Source: Camelus bactrianus (taxonomy: Eukaryota; Chordata; Mammalia; Artiodactyla; Camelidae). Taken from it: a DNA stretch of 64,000 bases. How positions within the stretch are numbered: position 1 is the stretch's first letter; the number at the start of each line of letters is the position of its first letter. A program made the translations under genes and the position numbers. Below are positions 1 through 10,750 of the stretch, piece by piece. Location: contig NW_027413957.1 in assembly GCF_048773025.1 (NCBI RefSeq), positions 1,364,001 through 1,428,000 of the forward strand. The letters run 5' to 3'. The notes under the pieces are model-generated. The model had not been told where the DNA came from and made no database searches. It worked only from the letters and a program-made list of their open reading frames with translations.

Positions 1-946
1 GTGTTCCCAACAAGCTAGGTGCAGGACGGTATTCACACACACGTATCTCTCAGAACTGAGCATGTGGAGAGACGTTCGTTCATCTAGCACAAAGGGAACG
101 GGTTGCAGGAGAAACTTTTACTCTGGGTTCTCAGTCTGTTTCCTAGTGCCGGTTTGAAGTTCCTGCAGTTTTCACTGTAAAAACGAGTTGGAGCTCGTAC
201 CTCCCCATATATGTGTATGGAGTGCAGTTTGCAACTGAAAATAACTTTGTGTTCCCAACTAGCTAGGTGAAGGAAGGCTTTCACACACACTTATCTCTAA
301 GAACAGAGCATGTGGAGAGACGTTCGTTCATCTAGCACAAAGGGAACAGGCTGCAGGAGAAACTTTTACACTGGTTTCTCAGTCTGTTTCCTAGTGCTGG
401 TTTGATGTTCCTGCAGATTTCACTGAAAAACCGAGTTGGAGCTCGTACCTCCCCATATATATGTATGGAGTGGAGTTTGCAACTGAAAAGAAACTTTGTG
501 TTCCCAACAAACTAGGTTAAAGAAGGCTTTCACACACACTTATCTCTCAGAAGTGAGCATGTGGAGAGACGTTCGTTCATCTAGCACAAAGGGAACGGTT
601 TGCAGGAGAAACTATTACTCTGGTTTCTCAGTCTGTTTCCTAGTGCCGGTTTGAAGTTCCTGCAGTTTTCACTGTAAAACCGAGTTGGAGCTCGTACCTC
701 CCCATATATATGTATGGAGTGGAGTTTGCTACTGAAAAGAAACTTTGTGTTCCCAACAAGCTAGGTGAAGGACGGCTTTCACACACACATATTTCTCAGA
801 AGTGAGCATGTGGAGAGACGTTCGTTCATCTAGCACAAAGGGAACGGGTTGCAGGAGAAACTTTTACTCTGGGTTCTCAGTCTGTTTCCTAGTGCCGGTT
901 AGAAGTTCCTGCAGTTTTCACAGTAAAAGCGAGTTGGAGCTAGTAC

Positions 947-968
947 CTCCCCATATATATGTATGGAG
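947..968 (+). other. Conserved short dyad in each monomer
   Basis: In this monomer CCATA and TATGG flank a six-base TATATG centre, so the strand could fold into a short hairpin. CTCC and GGAG outside it can pair with a two-base offset. The dyad lies at about 144-165 of the monomer. The 248-bp form keeps both arms with a TATGTG centre, and the e form keeps CCAT and ATGG. Short dyads have been noted in centromeric satellites that lack a CENP-B box. A function here is inference only. Confidence 0.4.
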
Positions 969-1301
969 TGCAGTTTGCAACTGAAAAGAAACATTGTGTT
1001 CCCAACAAGCTATGTGAAGGACGGTATTCACACACACTTATCTCTCAGAAATGAGCATGTGGAGAGACGTTCGTTCATCTAGCACAAAGGGAACCGGTTG
1101 CAGGAGAAAGTTTTACTCTGGTTTCTCAGTCTGTTTCCTAGTGTCGGTTTGAAGTTCCTGCAGTTTTCACAGTAAAAGCGAGTTGGAGCTAGTACCACCC
1201 CTTATATATGTATGGAGTGGAGTTTGCAACTGAAAAGAAACTTTGTGTTCCCAACAAACTAGGTGAAGGAAGGCTTTCACACACACTTATCTCTCAGAAC
1301 T

Positions 1302-1550
1302 GAGCATGTGGAGAGACGTTCGTTCATCTAGCACAAAGGGAACGGGTTGCAGGAGAAAGTTTTACTCTGGTTTCTCAGTCTGTTTCCTAGTGCCGGTTTG
1401 AAGTTCCTGCAGTTTTCACTGTAAAACCGAGTTGGAGCTCGTACCTCCCCATATAGATGTATGGAGTGGAGTTTGCAACTGAAAAGAATCTTTGTGTTCC
1501 CAACAAGCTAGGTGAAGGACGGCTTTCACACACACTTATCTCTCAGAACT
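1302..1550 (+). repeat. Representative 249-bp satellite monomer
   Basis: This copy shows the standard order of landmarks, numbered from GAGCATGTGG as base 1. ACGTTCGTTCATC lies near 15-27. A hypervariable AACNGG block is near 40-46, and GTTGCAGGAGAAA follows it. TCCTGCAG carries a PstI-type CTGCAG at 106-111 in most monomers. A GTAC sits at 140-143. The AT-rich CCATATATATGTATGG stretch, here with one base changed, is near 148-163. TTTGCAACTGAAAAG is near 171-185, and a short CA tract is near 225-234. This copy has the GAGCTCGTAC subtype, where many others have GAGCTAGTAC. The start point is arbitrary, since a tandem repeat has no natural phase. Confidence 0.95.
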
Positions 1551-2297
1551 GAGCATGTGGAGAGACCTTCGTTCATCTAGCACAAAGGGAACGGGTTGCA
1601 GGAGAAACTTTTACTCTGGGTTCTCAGTCTGTTTCCTAGTGCCGGTTTGAAGTTCCTGCAGTTTTCACTGTAAAATCGAGTTGGAGCTCGTACCTCCCCA
1701 TTTATATTTATGGAGTGGAGTTTGCAACTGAAAAGAAACTTTTTGTTCCCAACAAGCTAGGTGAAGAACGGTATTCATACGCACTTATCTCTCAGAAGTG
1801 AGCATGTGGAGAGACGTTCGTTCATCTAGCACAAAGGGAACGGGTTGCAGGAGAAAGTTTTACTCTGGTTTCTCAGTCTGTTTCCTAGTGCCGGTTTGAT
1901 GTTCCTGCAATTTTCACAGTAAAAGCGAGTTGGAACTAGTACCTCCCCATATATATGTATGGAGTGGAGTTTGCAACTGAAAAGAAACTTTGTGTTCCCA
2001 ACAAACTAGGTGAAGGAAGGCTTTCACACACACTTATCTCTCAGAACTGAGCATGTGGAGAGACGTTCGTTCATCTAGCACAAAGGGAACGGGTTGCAGG
2101 AGAAAGTTTTACTCTGGTTTCTCAGTCTGTTTCCTAGGGCCGGTTTGAAGTTCCTGCAGTTTTCACTGTAAAACCGAGTTGGATCTCGTACCTCCCCATA
2201 TATATGTATGGAGTGGAGTTTGCAACTGAAAAGAAACTTTGTGTTCCCAACAAGCTAGGTGAAGGACGGTATTCACACACACTTATCTCTCAGAACT

Positions 2298-2545
2298 GAG
2301 CATGTGCAGAGACGTTCATTCATCTAGTACAAAGGGAACGGGTTGCAGTAGAAACTTTTACTCTGGGTTCTCAGTCTGTTTCCTACTGCCGGTTTGAAGT
2401 TCCTGCATTTTTCACTGTAAAACAGAGTTGGAGCTAGTACCTCCCCATATATGTGTATGGAGTGCAGTTTGCAACTGAAAATAACTTTGTGTTCCCAACT
2501 AGCTAGGTGAAGGACGGCTTTCACACACACTTATCTCTAAGAACT
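2298..2545 (+). repeat. 248-bp 'a' monomer, the anchor variant
   Basis: This variant is one base shorter because ACTGAAAAGAAAC is replaced by ACTGAAAATAAC. It also has ATATGTGTATGG, AGTGCAG and AACTAGCTAGG in place of the commoner forms. The 'a' subtype adds TAGTACAAAGG, GCAGTAGAAAC and CCTACTGCC. Clear 'a' copies, some lacking part of this set, start at 2298, 5779, 9259, 10999, 12242, 16222, 17963, 20700, 22690, 25676, 27667, 30155, 31896, 33637, 35379, 37120, 38861, 40603, 42344, 44830, 48808, 49553, 52041, 54031, 57266, 59506, 61248 and 62988. The copy at 6276 is an extra one. I use these starts to phase the higher-order structure. Confidence 0.9.
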
Positions 2546-5500
2546 GAGCATGTGTAGAGACGTTCGTTCATCTAGCAAAAAGGGAACAGGTTGCAGGAGA
2601 AACTTTTACTGTGGTTTCTAAATCTGTTTCCTAGTGCCGGTTTGAAGTTCCTGCAGTTTTCACTGTAAAACCGAGTTGGAGCTAGTACCTCCCCATATAT
2701 ATGTATGGAGTGGAGTTTGCAACTGAAAAGAAACTTTGTGTTCCTAACAAACTAGGTGAAGGAAGGCTTTCACACACACTTATCTCTCAGAAATGAGCAT
2801 GTGGAGAGACGTTCGTTCATCTAGCACAAAGGGAATTGGTTGCAGGAGAAAGTTTTACTCTGGTTTCTCAGTCTGTTTCCTAGTGCCGGTTTGAAGTTCC
2901 TGCAGTTTTCACTGTAAAACCGAGTTGGAGCTAGTACCTCCCCATATATGTGTATGGAGTGCAGTTTGCAACAGAAAAGAAACTTTGTGTTCCCAACAAG
3001 CTAGGTGTAGGACGGTATTCACACACACTTATCTCTCAGAACTGAGCATGTGGAGAGACGTTCGTTCATCTAGCACAAAGGGAACAGGTTGCAGGAGAAA
3101 CTTTTACTCTGGTTTCTAAATCTGTTTCCTAGTGCCGGTTTGAAGTTCCTGCAGTTTTCACTGTAAAATCGAGTTGGAGCTAGTACCTCCCCATATATAT
3201 GTATGGAGTGGAGTTTGCAACTGAAAAGAAACTTTGTGTTCCCAACAAACTAGGTGAATGAAGGCTTTCACACACACTTATCTCTCAGAACTGAGCATGT
3301 GGAGAGACGTTCGTTCATCTAGCACAAAGGGAATGGGTTGCAGGAGAAAGTTTTACTCTGGTTTCTCAGTCTGTTTCCTAGTGCCGGTTTGAAGTTCCTG
3401 CAGTTTTCACTGTAAAACCGAGTTGGAGATAGTACCTCCCCATATATGTGTATGGAGTGCAGTTTGCAACTGAAAATAACTTTGTGTTCCCAACTAGCTA
3501 GGTGAAGGACGGCTTTCACACACACTTATCTCTAAGAACTGAGCATGTGGAGAGACGTTCGTTCATCTAGCACAAAGGGAACAGGTTGCAGGAGAAACTT
3601 TTACTCTGGTTTGTAAATCTTTTTCCTAGTGCCGGTTTGAAGTTCCTGCAGTTTTCACTGTAAAACAGAGTTGGAGCTAGTACCTCCCCATATAAATGTA
3701 TGGAGTGGAGTTTGCAACTGAAAAGAAACTTTGTGTTCCCAACAAACTAGGTGAAGGAAGGCTTTCACACACACTTATCTCTCAGAACTGAGCATGTGGA
3801 GAGACGTTCGTTCATCTAGCACAAAGGGAACTGGTTGCAGGAGAAACTTTTACTCTGGTTTCTCAGTCTGTTTCCTAGTGCCGGTTTGAAGTTCCTGCAG
3901 TTTTCACTGTAAAACCGAGTTGGAGCTCGTACCTCCCCATATATATGTATGGAGAGGAGTTTGCAACTGAAAAGAAACTTTGTGTTCCCAACAAGCTAGG
4001 TGAAGGTCTGTAATAACACACACTTATCTCTCAGAAGTGAGCATGTGGAGAGACGTTCGTTCATCTAGCACAAAGGGAACGGGTTGCAGGAGAAATTTTA
4101 CTCTGGTTTCTCAGTCTGTTTCCTAGTGCTGGTTTGATGTTCCTGCAGATTTCACTGTAAAACCGAGTTGGAGCTCGTACCTCCCCATATATATATGGAG
4201 TGGAGTTTGCTACTGAAAAGAAACTTTGTGTTCCCAACAAGCTAGGTGAAGGACGGCTTTCACACACACATATTTCTCAGAAATGAGCATGTGGAGAGAA
4301 GTTCGTTCATCTAGCACAAAGGGAACGGGTTGCAGGAGAAACTTTTACTCTGGGTTCTCAGTCTGTTTCCTAGTGCCGGTTAGAAGTTCCTGCAGTTTTC
4401 ACAGTAAAAGCGAGTTGGAGCTAGTACCTCCCCATATATATATATGGAGTGCAGTTTGCAACTGAAAAGAAACTTTGTGTTCCCAACAAGCTAGGTGAAG
4501 GACGGTATTCACACACACTTATCTCTCAGAACTGAGCATGTGGAGAGACGTTCGTTCATCTAGCACAAAGGGAACCGGTTGCAGGAGAAAGTTTTACTCT
4601 GGTTTCTCAGTCTGTTTCCTAGTGCCGGTTTGAAGTTCCTGCAGTTTTCACAGTAAAAGCGAGTTGGATCTAGTACCACTCCTTATATATGTATGGAGTG
4701 GAGTTTGCAACTGAAAAGAAACTTTGTGTTCCCAACAAACTAGGTGAAGGAAGGCTTTCACACACACTTATCTCTCAGAACTGAGCATGTGGAGAGACGT
4801 TCGTTCATCTAGCACAAAGGGAACGGGTTGCAGGAGAAAGTTTTACTCTGGTTTCTCAGTCTGTTTCCTAGTGCCGGTTTGAAGTTCCTGCAGTTTTCAC
4901 TGTAAAACCGAGTTGGAGCTCGTACCTCCCCATATAGATGTATGGAGTGGAGTTTGCAACTGAAAAGAATCTTTGTGTTCCCAACAAGCTAGGTGAAGGA
5001 CGGCTTTCACACACACTTATCTCTCAGAACTGAGCATGTGGAGAGACCTTCGTTCATCTAGCACAAAGGGAACGGGTTGCAGGAGAAACTTTTACTCTGG
5101 GTTCTCAGTGTGTATCCTAGTGCCGGGTTGAAGTTCCTGCAGTTTTCACTGTAAAATCGAGTTGGAGCTCGTACCTCCCCATTTATATTTATGGAGTGGA
5201 GTTTGCAACTGAAAAGAAACTTTTTGTTCCCAACAAGCTAGGTGAAGAACGGTATTCACACGCACTTATCTCTCAGAAGTGAGCATGTGGATAGACGTTC
5301 GTTCATCTAGCACAAAGGGAACGGGTTGCAGGAGAAAGTTTTACTCTGGTTTCTCAGTCTATTTCCTAGTGCCGGTTTGATGTTCCTGCAATTTTCACAG
5401 TAAAAGCGAGTTGGAACTAGTACCTCCCCATATATATGTATGGAGTGGAGTTTGCAACTGAAAAGAAACTTTGTGTTCCCAACAAACTAGGTGAAGGAAG

Positions 5501-5778
5501 GCTTTCACACACACTTATCTCTCAGAACTGAGCATGTGGAGAGACGTTCGTTCATCTAGCATAATTTGAACGGGTTGAAGGAGAAAGTTTTACTCTGGTT
5601 TCTCAGTCTGTTTCCTAGGGCCGGTTTGAAGTTCCTGCAATTTTCACTGTAAAACCGAGTTGGATCTCGTACCTCCCCATATATATGTATGGAGTGGAGT
5701 TTGCAACTGAAAAGAAACTTTGTGTTCCCAACAAGCTAGGTGAAGGACGGTATTCACACACACTTATCTCTCAGAACT
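2298..5778 (+). repeat. 14-monomer higher-order repeat, copy 1 (3,481 bp)
   Basis: Fourteen monomers run from the 'a' copy at 2298 to the base before the next 'a' at 5779. In order they include b (GAACAGG with TCTAAATCTG), two mixed monomers (2795 and 3044), c (GAATGGG, 248 bp), d (TCTAAATCTTTTTCC with AACAGAG) and a GAACTGG monomer ending in GTCTGTAATAACAC. The 246-bp variant follows, then the series ending in the e-f-g trio. Later positions match 5779-9258 with only scattered single-base differences. Confidence 0.85.
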
Positions 5779-8700
5779 GAGCATGTGCAGAGACGTTCGT
5801 TCATCTAGTACAAAGGGAACGGGTTGCAGTAGAAACTTTTACTCTGGGTTCTCAGTCTGTTTCCTACTGCCGGTTTGAAGTTCCTGCATTTTTCACTGTA
5901 AAACCGAGTTGGAGCTAGTACCTCCCCATATATGTGTATGGAGTGCAGTTTGCAACTGAAAATAACTTTGTGTTCCCAACTAGCTAGGTGAAGGACGGCT
6001 TTCACACACACTTATCTCTAAGAACTGAGCATGTGTAGAGACGTTCGTTCATCTAGCAAAAAGGGAACAGGTTGCAGGAGAAACTTTTACTCTGGTTTCT
6101 ACATCTGTTTCCTAGTGCCGGTTTGAAGTTCCTGCAGTTTTCACTGTAAAACCGATTTGGAGCTAGTATCTCCCCATATATATGTATGGAGTGGAGTTTG
6201 CAACTGAAAAGAAACTTTGTGTTCCCAACAAACTAGGTGAAGGAAGGCTTTCACACACACTTATCTCTCAGAACTGAGCATGTGGAGAGACGTTCGTTCA
6301 TCTAGTACAAAGGGAACGGGTTGCAGTAGAAACTTTTACTCTGGGTTCTCAGTCTGTTTCCTACTGCCGGTTTGAAGTTCCTGCATTTTTCACTGTAAAA
6401 CCGAGTTGGAGCTAGTACCTCCCCATATATGTGTATGGAGTGCAGTTTGCAACTGAAAATAACTTTGTGTTCCCAACTAGCTAGGTGAAGGACGGCTTTC
6501 ACACACACTTATCTCTAAGAACTGAGCATGTGGAGAGACGTTCGTTCATCTAGCACAAAGGGAACAGGTTGCAGGAGAAACTTTTACTCTGGTTTCTAAA
6601 TCTGTTTCCTAGTGCCGGTTTGAAGTTCCTGCAGTTTTCACTGTAAAATCGAGTTGGAGCTAGTACCTCCCCATATATATGTATGGAGTGGAGTTTGCAA
6701 CTGAAAAGAAACTTTGTGTTCCCAACAAACTAGGTGAATGAAGGCTTTCACACACACTTATCTCTCAGAACTGAGCATGTGGAGAGACGTTCGTTCATCT
6801 AGCACAAAGGGAATGGGTTGCAGGAGAAAGTTTTACTCTGGTTTCTCAGTCTGTTTCCTAGTGCCGGTTTGAAGTTCCTGCAGTTTTCACTGTAAAACCG
6901 AGTTGGAGATAGTACCTCCCCATATATGTGTATGGAGTGCAGTTTGCAACTGAAAATAACTTTGTGTTCCCAACTAGCTAGGTGAAGGACGGCTTTCACA
7001 CACACTTATCTCTAAGAACTGAGCATGTGGAGAGACGTTCGTTCATCTAGCACAAAGGGAACAGGTTGCAGGAGAAACTTTTACTCTGGTTTGTAAATCT
7101 TTTTCCTAGTGCCGGTTTGAAGTTCCTGCAGTTTTCACTGTAAAACAGAGTTGGAGCTAGTACCTCCCCATATAAATGTATGGAGTGGAGTTTGCAACTG
7201 AAAAGAAACTTTGTGTTCCCAACAAACTAGGTGAAGGAAGGCTTTCACACACACTTATCTCTCAGAACTGAGCATGTGGAGAGACGTTCGTTCATCTAGC
7301 ACAAAGGGAACTGGTTGCAGGAGAAACTTTTACTCTGGTTTCTCAGTCTGTTTCCTAGTGCCGGTTTGAAGTTCCTGCAGTTTTCACTGTAAAACCGAGT
7401 TGGAGCTCGTACCTCCCCATATATATGTATGGAGAGGAGTTTGCAACTGAAAAGAAACTTTGTGTTCCCAACAAGCTAGGTGAAGGTCTGTAATAACACA
7501 CACTTATCTCTCAGAAGTGAGCATGTGGAGAGACGTTCGTTCATCTAGCACAAAGGGAACGGGTTGCAGGAGAAATTTTACTCTGGTTTCTCAGTCTGTT
7601 TCCTAGTGCTGGTTTGATGTTCCTGCAGATTTCACTGTAAAACCGAGTTGGAGCTCGTACCTCCCCATATATATATGGAGTGGAGTTTGCTACTGAAAAG
7701 AAACTTTGTGTTCCCAACAAGCTAGGTGAAGGACGGCTTTCACACACACATATTTCTCAGAAATGAGCATGTGGAGAGAAGTTCGTTCATCTAGCACAAA
7801 GGGAACGGGTTGCAGGAGAAACTTTTACTCTGGGTTCTCAGTCTGTTTCCTAGTGCCAGTTAGAAGTTCCTGCAGTTTTCACAGTAAAAGCGAGTTGGAG
7901 CTAGTACCTCCCCATATATATGTATGGAGTGCAGTTTGCAACTGAAAAGAAACTTTGTGTTCCCAACAAGCTAGGTGAAGGACGGTATTCACACACACTT
8001 ATCTCTCAGAACTGAGCATGTGGAGAGACGTTCGTTCATCTAGCACAAAGGGAACCGGTTGCAGGAGAAAGTTTTACTCTGGTTTCTCAGTCTGTTTCCT
8101 AGTGCCGGTTTGAAGTTCCTGCAGTTTTCACAGTAAAAGCGAGTTGGATCTAGTACCACCCCTTATATATGTATGGAGTGGAGTTTGCAACTGAAAAGAA
8201 ACTTTGTGTTCCCAACAAACAAGGTGAAGGAAGGCTTTCACACACACTTATCTCTCAGAACTGAGCATGTGGAGAGACGTTCGTTCATCTAGCACAAATG
8301 GAACGGGTTGCAGGAGAAAGTTTTACTCTGGTTTCTCAGTCTGTTTCCTAGTGCCGGTTTGAAGTTCCTGCAGTTTTCACTGTAAAACCGAGTTGGAGCT
8401 CGTACCTCCCCATATAGATGTATGGAGTGGAGTTTGCAACTGAAAAGAATCTTTGTGTTCCCAACAAGCTAGGTGAAGGACGGCTTTCACACACACTTAT
8501 CTCTCAGAACTGAGCATGTGGAGAGACCTTCGTTCATCTAGCACAAAGGGAACGGGTTGCAGGAGAAACTTTTACTCTGGGTTCTCAGTCTGTATCCTAG
8601 TGCCGGGTTGAAGTTCCTGCAGTTTTCACTGTAAAATCGAGTTGGAGCTCGTACCTCCCCATTTATATTTATGGAGTGGAGTTTGCAACTGAAAAGAAAC

Positions 8701-9258
8701 TTTTTGTTCCCAACAAGCTAGGTTAAGAACGGTATTCACACGCACTTATCTCTCAGAAGTGAGCATGTGGATAGACGTTCGTTCATCTAGCACAAAGGGA
8801 ACGGGTTGCAGGAGAAAGTTTTACTCTGGTTTCTCAGACTGTTTCCTAGTGCCGGTTTGATGTTCCTGCAATTTTCACAGTAAAAGCGAGTTGGAACTAG
8901 TACCTCCCCATATATATGTATGGAGTGGAGTTTGCAACTGAAAAGAAACTTTGTGTTCCCAACAAACTAGGTGAAGGAAGGCTTTCACACACACTTATCT
9001 CTCAGAACTGAGCATGTGGAGAGACGTTCGTTCATCTAGCATAATTTGAACGGGTTGAAGGAGAAAGTTTTACTCTGGTTTCTCAGTCTGTTTCCTAGGG
9101 CCGGTTTGAAGTTCCTGCAGTTTTCACTGTAAAACCGAGTTGGATCTCGTACCTCCCCATATATATGTATGGAGTGGAGTTTGCAACTGAAAAGAAACTT
9201 TGTGTTCCCAACAAGCTAGGTGAAGGACGGTATTCACACACACTTATCTCTCAGAACT
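5779..9258 (+). repeat. 14-monomer higher-order repeat, copy 2 (3,480 bp)
   Basis: This unit is collinear with 2298-5778. The main difference is at its second pair: 6276-6523 is a second 'a' monomer nearly identical to 5779-6026, where copy 1 has the unrelated subtype at 2795. It looks as if an a-b dimer was duplicated or copied over the older pair. A GCATAATTTGAACGGG monomer at 5530, just before this unit, recurs at 9010. The next 'a' at 9259 starts a unit that lacks this two-monomer pair and soon leaves the 14-mer pattern. Confidence 0.85.
7519..7764 (+). repeat. 246-bp short monomer variant
   Basis: This monomer is three bases short. It lost one base in the GAGAAACTTTTAC region and two in the AT-rich segment, which reads CCCCATATATATATGG. 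It also has GGTTTGATGTTCC and TTTGCTACTG. The same variant occurs at 4039-4284, exactly 3,480 bp upstream. A related, partly chimeric pair lies at about 306-803. It is a good private marker of the 14-monomer HOR, since I saw no copy after 9.3 kb. Confidence 0.85.
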
Positions 9259-10750
9259 GAGCATGTGCAGAGACGTTCGTTCATCTAGTACAAAGGGAAC
9301 GGGTTGCAGTAGAAACTTTTACTCTGGGTTCTCAGTCTGTTTCCTACTGCCGGTTTGAAGTTCCTGCATTTTTCACTGTAAAACCGAGTTGGAGCTAGTA
9401 CCTCCCCATATATGTGTATGGAGTGCAGTTTGCAACTGAAAATAACTTTGTGTTCCCAACTAGCTAGGTGAAGGACGGCTTTCACACACACTTATCTCTA
9501 AGAACTGAGCATGTGTAGAGACGTTCGTTCATCTAGCAAAAAGGGAACAGGTTGCAGGAGAAACTTTTACTCTGGTTTCTAAATCTGTTTCCTAGTGCCG
9601 GTTTGAAGTTCCTGCAGTTTTCACTGTAAAACCGATTTGGAGCTAGTATCTCCCCATATATATGTATGGAGTGGAGTTTGCAACTGAAAAGAAACTTTGT
9701 GTTCCCAACAAACTAGGTGAAGGAAGGCTTTCACACACACTTATCTCTCAGAACTGAGCATGTGGTGAGACGTTCGTTCATCTAGCACAAAGGGAATGGG
9801 TTGCAGGAGAAAGTTTTACTCTGGTTTCTCAGTCTGTTTCCTAGTGCCGGTTTGAAGTTCCTGCAGTTTTCACTGTAAAACCGAGTTGGAGCTAGTAACT
9901 CCCCATATATGTGTATGGAGTGCCGTTTGCAACTGAAAATAACTTTGTGTTCCCAACTAGCTAGGTGAAGGACGGCTTTCACACACACTTATCTCTAAGA
10001 ACTGAGCATGTGGAGAGACGTTCGTTCATCTAGCACAAAGGGAACAGGTTGCAGGAGAAACTTTTACTCTGGTTTCTAAATCTTTTTCCTAGTGCCGGTA
10101 TGAAGTTCCTGCCGTTTTCACTGTAAAACAGAGTTGGAGCTAGTACCTCCCCATATATATGTATGGAGTGGAGTTTGCAACTGAAAAGAAACTTTGTGTT
10201 CCCAACAAACTAGGTGAAGGAAGGCTTTCACACACACTTATCTCTCAGAACTGAGCATGTGGAGAGACGTTCGTTCATCTAGCACAAAGGGAACTGGTTG
10301 CAGGAGAAACTTTTACTCTGGTTTCTCAGTCTGTTTCCTAGTGCCGGTTTGAAGTTCCTGCAGTTTTCACTGTAAAACCGAGTTGCAGCTCGTACCTCCC
10401 CATATATATGTATGGAGTGGAGTTTGCAACTGAAAAGAAACTTTGTGTTCCCAACAAGCTAGGTGAAAGTCTGTAATAACACACACTTATCTCTCAGAAC
10501 TGAGCATGTGGAGAGACGTTCGTTCATCTAGCACAAAGGGAACGGGTTGCAGGAGAAACTTTTACTCTGGGTTCTCAGTCTGTTTCCTAGTGCCGGTTTG
10601 AAGTTCCTGCAGTTTTCACTGTAAAACCGAGTTGGAGCTAGTACTTCCCCATATATATGTATGGAGTGCAGTTTGCAACTGAAAAGAAACTTTGTGTTCC
10701 CAACAAACTAGATGAAGGAAGGCTTTCACACACACTTATCTCTCAGAACT
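9259..10750 (+). repeat. Head block of superunit 1 (six monomers)
   Basis: The order is a, b, c (GAATGGG), d (TCTAAATCTTTTTCC), a GAACTGG monomer ending in GTCTGTAATAACAC, and a monomer with TAGTACTTCCCC and AACTAGATGAAGG. The first five follow the 14-mer HOR with two monomers missing, at an offset of 2,983 bp from 7021. The sixth is new. The block therefore joins the left HOR to the superunit. It recurs at 44830-46818 with a two-monomer duplication, and again from 62988. Confidence 0.8.

Larger units (their letters stand above)
58..2297 (+). repeat. Left edge: nine monomers of the 14-mer HOR
   Basis: From about 804 onward these monomers match 4285-5778 and 7765-9258 in order, at offsets of 3,481 and 6,961 bp. 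They include the TTTATATTTATGG monomer (1551-1799), the GTTGGAACTAG monomer (1800-2048) and the GGGCCGG monomer (2049-2297). The first three monomers (58-803) align less cleanly. The copy at 58 is a 248-bp type carrying GAGCTCGTAC, and those at 306 and 555 share parts of the 4039-4284 variant. An exchange within the first 800 bp is likely. Confidence 0.75.

Noticed and set aside
84-290. Recurrent 68-codon open frame on the minus strand, present in dozens of 248-bp monomers (for example also 2324-2530, 16248-16454, 52067-52273).
   Set aside because: It opens with GTG read from the CA tract, which is not a normal eukaryotic start. It repeats with the satellite period and depends on one length class. 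It changes with the repeat subtype and has no recognisable domain. It is a by-product of the monomer sequence.
225-295. CA microsatellite in each monomer.
   Set aside because: The tract is only four or five CA units and is part of the monomer consensus. It shows no independent expansion.
802-984. 60-codon plus-strand frames (802, 4283, 7763, 24181, 55522 and the ATG-opened set at 23342, 23591, 54683, 54932).
   Set aside because: They occur at equivalent monomer positions, follow the HOR periods, and show no coding features beyond chance openness.
1302-1550. Internal sub-repeats suggesting that the monomer arose from a shorter unit.
   Set aside because: Short shared words such as GGAG and AGTT occur, but I could not align the two halves or thirds of the monomer convincingly by eye.
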